From: Chrysochromulina tobinii | Lineage: Eukaryota; Haptophyta; Prymnesiales; Chrysochromulinaceae | Assembly (NCBI GenBank): GCA_001275005.1 | Contig: JWZX01002826.1 | Coordinates: 1 to 42,052 of the forward strand | Direction: 5' to 3' | Length of the DNA: 42,052 nt | In this document: positions 35,930 through 42,052 of the stretch, piece after piece | Position numbering within the stretch: the stretch's first letter is position 1 | How the letters are laid out: every line of letters starts with the position of its first letter | The notes under the pieces: generated by a model | What the model saw: the letters and a program-made list of their open reading frames with translations, nothing else | Databases searched by the model: none | What the model was told of the DNA's origin: nothing | Program-made: the position numbers and the translations under genes

Positions 35930-38746
35930 TCACTCTCCTGCAACCACACTCCCATCCGATCGGCTCGCATACTTGTCAAGAAGTTGTGCCCGCATGTTGA
36001 GCCGCTCGAACATGACGCGCGTGAGGCACATGGTCTTGAGCTTGCTCGTGGCCTTGACAGAGGCGTACCGCGTCTCCTTCCGGAGAAGCGCACGCGAGCC
36101 GAAGACGTCGCCACTCGCCATCTGCGCGAGCAGCACGTCGCCCTTGCCCTGTTCGGTGCGTATCGTCTCCGCCGTGCCCGAGATGATCACGTACAGAGCG
36201 TCCCCCTCCTCTCCTTGCTCAAAGACCCAGTCGGCCTCGTCGAATGTCACCTCAACCATGCAATCGCGCAGCTGGTCGAGCTCCTTGGGCGAGAGCTCGC
36301 TGAAGACCTCGGCCGAGGCGATCGAATGCATCAGGCGCGTCTCGACGATTCGAAGCGAATCCACTACGCTCTCGGCCGTTGCCCGCTGCCTGGGGAGCTT
36401 GGGCTCGGACGAGACCCGACTTTTGGCGCTGGCCACCTCGTCGGCGGACCAAGCTTGTTCGAAGTACTGGCCATCGATCTTGATGAAGCTGTCCACGGTG
36501 ATGTCCCTCAGAAAGAAAGCAAGTTCCTTCTTGCTGAACTCCGTCTTCGTACGCAGGGCCGCCTCGAGCGCCTTGCTGAAGATCTCAGTTCCTCTCCTTG
36601 GCCTCGTAGGGCCGACGTTCTTCCACTTTGCACCAAGAACAACGCCCTCGCCGCCGCCGCCGCCCTCGCCGCCGCCCTCGCCGCCGCCCTCGCCGCCGCC
36701 CTCGCCGCCGCCGCCGCCGTCCTCGCCGCCGCCAAACGAGACGAGGGTGGCTTTCTTGAGCTCGGCGCCGCGCGTGCGAACTTTGGCAAAGTTGGCGGCC
36801 TCGAGCTGGCTGATCTCGAGGTTGGGTGCACCGTCGCCCTCTCGTGACGTGTTGGCCTCGACGATGCGTGCAACGTAGTGCATCAAGTGATCCACACACC
36901 GAGCGATCGGTTGTCGCGGGCCGCTCGCCGTGGCGCGCTCGAGCGGCTGCTTACGCTGGTGCACGAAGCGGCGGAACTCGGTGGTTGCTTGCTCCTCGAG
37001 GGTGAGCAAGTACTGACCCCCGTCCGCCGCGTGCGCTTCTGCGATCTCTTCGTCCGTCGGCAGCGCAAGGATGGCAGCGAGTCGGACGATGGCCTCCAGA
37101 AAATCTTGGTAGCTCAGATTACGCAAGGCACGCTCGGAAGCATTCGAATAGTCGTCGCAGCACCGGATGCGCGACCAGAGGAAGATGAGACGCGCGTCGC
37201 ACTGCGTGAGCTGCTCGTTGGCGAAGAGTCCGAGGTGCTCCAGCAGAGCAAGCCACTCGGCCAACGAGAGCAGTGAGCGCGTGTCGAGTACGTTTGCACT
37301 CGCGCCTTCGTTCCCCTCCGCGTACTTGACGTACAGGGCGCGCAGCGAGGGCGCGTGCCGTCGAAGGACCAAGGAAGTCGACTTGATGTACAAGTAGCGC
37401 GCGCGGAACGCGTTCGTGTTGTGCATGCACTCGGGCGGCAGGTGGAGCTCGAGCGAGCGGAACAACTCCTCGAGCGCGTCGGACACGTCGGCGATGCGCC
37501 CGCTCCTCACGTACTTCTCGATAGCAATCCTAATGATCACCTCCATGAATTCGTGCCGGTTGAGTCGGCTGGGTCGGTTGTGCTTGTCGAGGTGCACGGT
37601 CGATTTCTCGGGCGCGTCGACCGTCAAAAAGATCAGCTCGATAAGGCGAGCGGGGAAGGCGGGAGAAATCAGTCGCCCATCCCTGCAAATGCACAGCAAG
37701 CTCGTCACACCGATGTCGAAGACTTCCGGCTCGTAGTCGCTGTTGCCCGACAGGTTCTTCACATTCCTCGCGTCTTTGCCTGCGTAGTAGTCCAGCACGC
37801 CGTACATGAAGCGCGCGTGGCTGAACAGCGTCTCTCTGACCTCCTCCACCTCATCAGTCAGCAGCTCGCCCTCTCTGTCCGCGCGTGCCCCTCGCATGCC
37901 TGCATCGTCACTGTTGATGATGAGCTTGAGCAGGCCGTGCCCTCGGCGCGCGAGCGACCAGTCGGCCTCGAACATGCGTCGAAGCGACTGCTGCGTCTCG
38001 TACAAATCGCCCGAGAGGGACGTCTCCTTGCGCGGCGCCCACAAGACTGAGTCCTCGACACGCCACGTTTTGGCCTTGCTGTTTGTGCGTCTGTCGCCCA
38101 CACTGCCGCCCAAGCGTGCCGCGCGGCCCGCCTCCGCTTCCGACATGGTCATTGGGAGCGGCTTCCTCCAGTCAGACGCGTGCCCCACATACGGGCCAAG
38201 CACCGGAAGTTCCACAAAGAAACGGTTGCGACGAACCTCGCCAATGCCGTCCTCGAACGCGTCGTTGAGCTTTTTGCTTTCGTGCTTGGGATTGGAGAGA
38301 CCTTGGAGCAGCTGGGCCACACGGCCTGCGCGCCGATGATGCCGCTTCTCAAAGTCGTGCGTAGCCTGCGAGACGTGCACAGGCAAGTCCTCACCCATGC
38401 CCACGTGCTCTATGTTTCCCACGCGGAAGCTCTTGACGGGGTTGAAGGGCTCCAGCTTCGAAGGGGGGATGGGTACGGAATTGTCAGCAACCTCTACGCG
38501 CGCGCGCGAGAAAAGGTCGAAGTCGGACGACTTGACCGCCTCCATGTACTTGAGCTGCTCACCAGTCGTCTCCTTGTACTTGTCTCTCATCCGCAAGAAG
38601 AGTGTATGGGGCGAGTCGCATCGATCGTTGATCAATCGCATCGAAGCATCTACGCTTATGGTGCTCATAGGGATCGAGGGCATGAGCGGAACGCTGGAGC
38701 TGTGAGGCGGCGAGCTGCGCTTCTTGAAGGATTCGGAGCCCATCAT
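35930..38746 (-). CDS. Large EF-hand-like protein with C-terminal cyclic-nucleotide-binding domain
   Basis: The protein has 938 residues from the ATG-ATG pair at 38746. The long N-terminal part is helical with EF-hand-like pairs (SRLNRHEFMEVIIRIAIEK and LSYQDFLEAIVRLAAI), broadly like flagellar or regulatory calcium proteins, but without clear Ca-binding loops. A Gly/Glu run (36650-36735) splits it. The C-terminal ~120 residues are a cAMP/cGMP-binding domain: FSELSPKELDQLRDCM, DWVFEQGEEGDALYVIISG, and the phosphate-binding cassette FGSRALLRKETRYASVKA. The Arg that contacts the phosphate is kept, but the Glu that binds the ribose hydroxyl in FGE is Ser. It may therefore bind weakly or bind another nucleotide. 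There is no kinase or channel domain, so it is a regulator or sensor. Specific family not identified. Confidence 0.75.
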   Translation of the reverse strand: MMGSESFKKRSSPPHSSSVPLMPSIPMSTISVDASMRLINDRCDSPHTLFLRMRDKYKETTGEQLKYMEAVKSSDFDLFSRARVEVADNSVPIPPSKLEPFNPVKSFRVGNIEHVGMGEDLPVHVSQATHDFEKRHHRRAGRVAQLLQGLSNPKHESKKLNDAFEDGIGEVRRNRFFVELPVLGPYVGHASDWRKPLPMTMSEAEAGRAARLGGSVGDRRTNSKAKTWRVEDSVLWAPRKETSLSGDLYETQQSLRRMFEADWSLARRGHGLLKLIINSDDAGMRGARADREGELLTDEVEEVRETLFSHARFMYGVLDYYAGKDARNVKNLSGNSDYEPEVFDIGVTSLLCICRDGRLISPAFPARLIELIFLTVDAPEKSTVHLDKHNRPSRLNRHEFMEVIIRIAIEKYVRSGRIADVSDALEELFRSLELHLPPECMHNTNAFRARYLYIKSTSLVLRRHAPSLRALYVKYAEGNEGASANVLDTRSLLSLAEWLALLEHLGLFANEQLTQCDARLIFLWSRIRCCDDYSNASERALRNLSYQDFLEAIVRLAAILALPTDEEIAEAHAADGGQYLLTLEEQATTEFRRFVHQRKQPLERATASGPRQPIARCVDHLMHYVARIVEANTSREGDGAPNLEISQLEAANFAKVRTRGAELKKATLVSFGGGEDGGGGGEGGGEGGGEGGGEGGGGGEGVVLGAKWKNVGPTRPRRGTEIFSKALEAALRTKTEFSKKELAFFLRDITVDSFIKIDGQYFEQAWSADEVASAKSRVSSEPKLPRQRATAESVVDSLRIVETRLMHSIASAEVFSELSPKELDQLRDCMVEVTFDEADWVFEQGEEGDALYVIISGTAETIRTEQGKGDVLLAQMASGDVFGSRALLRKETRYASVKATSKLKTMCLTRVMFERLNMRAQLLDKYASRSDGSVVAGE

Positions 38747-39313
38747 TTTGACGGTAATGAAAACACAACTGCATAATTACTCCTAAAAGCAAAACTACGT
38801 CTTGAGGCTACACAGGCTCTTTTGCATGCAGGCTCATCTCTTCCGCTGTCGTTCTGTCGAGTCTCGTCTGTGCACGAGAGGCAAGCGGAGGGGGTCGCTC
38901 CGCTCGATTGCGACTCTCGGCGGCCGTCTGCGACTCCCTAAAGGACGGGACAGGCGCGAGGTTCTCGAGCGAGGGTATACATCATAACACCGAGGGGAGG
39001 TGAGTCAGTCGAGTGAGTCAGCTGTCAGGACCGGACCGAACGACCGATCTGGATCTCGGTCTCTGGGATCAGCATCTGGCATGAGTGTCATCGCTTAGTC
39101 ATCGATCGCGAGGCCGCGAGGGAGGGGAACGTGGCGGAAGAGACAAGACGAGAGTGAAGAGGCAGCGGTGATGGGCGGGGTGAGTCGTGGCGTGATATAG
39201 GTTATAGATAGAGCGACCATACGCAGCCCATACCGGTGCGTTCGGACGCTCATCTCACACACGACACGACAGCGCCACAGGGTTGGCCGTATCTCAGAGA
39301 CAGCTGCTCCGCG
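38747..39313. other. Intergenic region between CNBD and tyrosinase genes
   Basis: No coding signal. It holds TTGCATGCAG at 38822-38831, the sequence GGTGAGTCAGTCGAGTGAGTCAG (39000-39022, AP-1-like TGAGTCA twice), and ATACCGGTG at 39230-39238. It should carry the promoter of the CNBD gene and the 3' UTR of the tyrosinase fusion. Confidence 0.4.
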
Positions 39314-41995
39314 TCATGGCGCCTCCTCCTGCTCGTTGGCCTCCGCTGCTTCACCCTGTCGCTCGGCGCTCACAACGGCGCTCATGAGCGCTTGCATGCG
39401 CTCCACATCAGCGGCGGAGAGCGCCACGCGGTCGCGCGAGTAGTAGGGACTCATCACATCCGACGACGCGTCCGAGTGGCCGAGGCCGAGGCAGTGTCCG
39501 ATCGCGTGCAGCGCCACGGGCAGCAGGGCGAAATAGTGCTCCTCGCCCTTGAGGAAGCGCCTGTGGGGATGGCGAGATGCGCGGCCGTAGGGCGTCGTGT
39601 TGGGCGCCCCGACTCGGAGGAGCTCCCACTGCTCCATCTCGTCGAACGAGATCGCGTCGTGCCGGGCTCTGACCAGGCAGCCTCCGGGGCCGTCGAAGAC
39701 GAAGTTGTTGGCGGGGGAGAGGTCGACGAAACGGATGACGATGTCGGCGTCGGCGCTCGCGACGGCGCTCTCGTCGACGTGAACGAACGTGAGCCCCGAA
39801 GGGACCGCCCAAGCTGTGAAGGCAGCGGCCAGCTCGCCCACGACGTCGCTCACCTCGAGATAGGCGGGCACGCTCGCGCCGACGAGGCGCCATCGAACAG
39901 TGGCCCGATAGGGCGGCGGCGTGCCCGCCACCTCCGCCGGAGTCTCGACCGCATCATACAGAAGGCCGCTCGCTACGAGCGCACGCCGCGTCCGCGGCCC
40001 CACAATGCCGTCCGCCTCGTCGACGCCAACCAGGCCGGCTGCTAGCTGCACCGCCTGCACGGCTGCACGTGTCCGCGGACCGAAGACGCCGTCGACCTCG
40101 GGGGGGTCTGCCACGTGATCCGCCAGCAGCATCTGAAGCACCGCCACCGCCTCCGCCTCCGCCTGCGCCTGCGCCTGCACCTGTGCCTGCGCCTGCAACT
40201 CCGCGGCCGCGCCGCCCGCACCAGCCGCGGCACATTCCCTCAGCATGCCGAGGGAGGGGGGGAAGCGTGGCCCGCAGAGGACAGGCGCTGGTACAGCCGT
40301 CCCGTCGCGTTCCTCCAGCTGGCCGTTCGGGTGTTCGATGAGTACATGGAGCCGCGTGCTGCGCGCTGACAACCCATTACTCTCGAGGGCCGCCGTCACA
40401 TCGACCGTCACGTCGACTATGACGTCGTCCTCATCGTCCTCGTCGGCCTCCCCAACCGGCGCTCGGTACGGCGAGCCCGCACGCATCGGCCGCAGCAGCC
40501 GCGTTGGAAAGAAGACGACCCCAAACCCCGCGTAGCTGGGCGCGTCGAGCAGCCTTGTGCGCCAGCTGGGCGTCGTCGTGGTCACGTCCGTCGCGATGCC
40601 GAGGGCACCGCCGGCGCCGGCGGCACTGGTGGCACCTGCGCCGGCGGGCGGGCCTGTCCGCAGCGGTGAGATCCACGGCCTACCGGTACCCTCGACGCCG
40701 TACTGAGAGCTCACGAAGACGTGTAGCACGCACGGGCCATCGAGCAATCGCACATCGACCTTCTCAAAGAGCGCCACGTACGGCGGCGCGGCGCCCCGCG
40801 CCGCACCAGCCAGCGCCATCCCGGGCAGCGAGTCGTACGCAAAGCCGAGCGCATACCCTGGTCTGAACGCATCGCGCGCGTGGAACTGCGCGCCGGTGTG
40901 CGGGTTGACGAAGCTCAGGTACGGTCCGAAGGGGCCTGTGGGGAAACCCTTGGAGTGCAAAGCTAGCGCGTCCAATGGGTGCGTTGGGAGCGGCAGCGGC
41001 GAGCAGCCCCTCTCCATCTCGACTGCGGCGTCGGGGTGAAGCTCCAGGTACTTTGCAAAGAGTCGATCGAGGGTGGCGAGGTGCAGGGGAAAGAGGGGAT
41101 GGAATGCGCACTCACCCGAGGCCATCAGCCCTCCCGCGATCCCGAGTACCGTATGGTGCAGCTCCTCGAGCGACACGTGGCGCAGGCTGGCGCCGCTGTA
41201 GCGCGAGCACGCGTGCACTCGGTATAGGGGCGCGAGCAGACTCGCACACGCCCTCTCGGCCAAGCCGCTGCGCTCGAGAGCGCCGCGGATGTCGTCGTCG
41301 GAGAAGATCGAGCTGAGCCGATACCCGTGGGACGTCCCGACCGGCACGGCGCGATTCGGGAAGAAGGCGTTCTCAAGCTCAACAGCCATCAAGGCGTCGC
41401 GCACGACCGACGGCACGACCTCGCCGGCACGCGTGGGGTGTGTCCAGTCCCAATAGGGGAGTCCCAATGTGCCGTCGCCGCCGAGGGCGAGGTCGGCGCG
41501 GCGCAGCATGCGCTCACACTCGAGCAGGTATGCGCGATGCCACGGCGGGAAACTCACGCGCCGGTGCGTGCAGTGCTGCTCCACCTCGACCGACGAGCCA
41601 CTCACTGAGCCTCCAACTGAGCCTGTGGTCTTCGGCAGTCCCGCACGCAGTCCCGCATGCAGCGCAGCAAGCCGGTACGCTTGGGACGTGCCGGGCACGC
41701 CGGCCACATTCTCGCGTAGCTTGAGCATCGCCTGCACGAAGCGCTTGCGCTCCTCGGCCCCCAGCGTACGGCACTCTTTGCGGGTGACGATCACCCGCTC
41801 GTCCAGTGGAGCCTCGAACCACTTGCCAGCGTGCGGCAGCGACGTGAGCACAGCTGCGGCATGCGAGTGCGGCGGCGTGTCCGTCGCCTCCTTCCCACTC
41901 GGGATCTTGCCGAGCACTGGCGATGGGACGAGCCCGGCCGTAGGTCGAATCCAGCCGTGGGTGCCATCCAGCGGTCGAAGAGCCTTTCCACCCCT

Positions 41996-42052
<57 letters not shown>
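39314..42052 (-). CDS. Tyrosinase - peptidoglycan-binding - matrixin fusion, 5' end beyond the window
   Basis: The frame is open to the right edge, where it encodes a poly-Pro run and LRPLDGTHGWIRP. GTG 41917 is only an internal codon. At least 900 residues are visible. The first half is a type-3 copper tyrosinase: CuA HRRVSFPPWHRAYLLECERM with LPYWDWTHP, CuB EELHHTVLGIAGGLM and CAFHPLFPLHLATLDRLF. It would oxidise phenols or diphenols. After a Gln/Ala linker comes a PG_binding_1 domain with the pair DGVFGPRTRAAVQAVQ and DGIVGPRTRRALV. The last ~180 residues are a matrixin (M10) metalloprotease fold: YRATVRWRLVG, AFTAWAVPSGLTF, ADIVIRFVD, zinc site HAIGHCLGLGHSD and Met-turn DVMSPYY. All three zinc-binding His are kept, but the catalytic Glu (normally HEIGH) is Ala. 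It is probably extracellular, with any signal peptide outside the window. Confidence 0.85.
41998..42052. repeat. GGC trinucleotide run at the window edge
   Basis: A perfect (GGC)n run of more than 50 bp continues to the last base. On the minus strand it encodes proline in the tyrosinase frame. Long perfect repeats like this also often mark an assembly break. Confidence 0.9.

Noticed and set aside
35973-36878. Plus-strand frames of about 300 codons
   Set aside because: They lie opposite the CNBD, whose motifs on the minus strand are clear.

Overview
The window reads as nuclear DNA of a unicellular eukaryote, most likely a secondary-plastid alga such as a haptophyte. This assignment is an inference. 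The DNA is very GC-rich. Genes lie singly on both strands in divergent and convergent pairs, with no operons or Shine-Dalgarno sites. Proteins are large and multidomain (C2H2-RING, UIM, UBA, PX, C2, EF-hand, ankyrin, voltage-sensor channels). Spliceosomal introns are few and short, and one is of the GC-AG class. One channel begins with a hydrophobic stretch followed by GFAP, like the bipartite plastid-targeting signals of red-lineage algae.

Layout. 1-3925 (-) is a long open gene that runs off the left edge. 4200-6914 (+) is an EAG/CNG-like channel whose potassium filter is not recognisable. 7253-8390 (+) is a spliced thioredoxin-like [2Fe-2S] ferredoxin. 8589-8841 is a 126-bp tandem repeat. 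8931-10097 (-) is a C2H2-RING protein. 10771-11739 (-) is a methyltransferase. 12057-13343 (+) is an MTH1-type Nudix fused to a glyoxalase-like domain. 13792-15246 (-) is a UIM/UBA protein that resembles a papain-fold deubiquitinase. 15417-18148 is a decayed zone with a retroelement remnant, a 400-bp direct repeat and a Cys-rich reading frame. 18155-19846 (+) holds an alpha/beta hydrolase and a secreted ankyrin protein. 20051-22537 (+) is a three-exon FkbM-like gene. 23026-24498 (-) is a caspase-family protease with a UIM. 25118-28286 (-) is an ACBP-PX-C2-membrane protein. 28585-29971 (-) holds fragmentary genes including a cupin/JmjC-like one. 30627-31895 (-) is BioF. 32270-33682 (+) is an EF-hand potassium channel. 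33799-34743 (+) is a coiled-coil protein. 34968-35777 (-) is a proline-rich membrane protein. 35930-38746 (-) is a cyclic-nucleotide-binding protein. 39314-42052 (-) is a tyrosinase-peptidoglycan-binding-matrixin fusion that runs off the right edge.

The most unusual signals are these. Introns in three unrelated genes consist of roughly 10-11-nt arrays around TGATTG, and the clearest ones are flanked by direct repeats that carry the splice sites, as expected for introns born by local duplication. The terminal protein joins type-3 copper and matrixin domains but has Ala in place of the catalytic Glu. An octamer TACCGGTA recurs in upstream regions. Three neighbouring proteins carry ubiquitin-interacting motifs. 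The genes do not form one pathway. Recurring themes are ubiquitin signalling, ion channels and second messengers, oxidative-damage handling and lipid or membrane contact.
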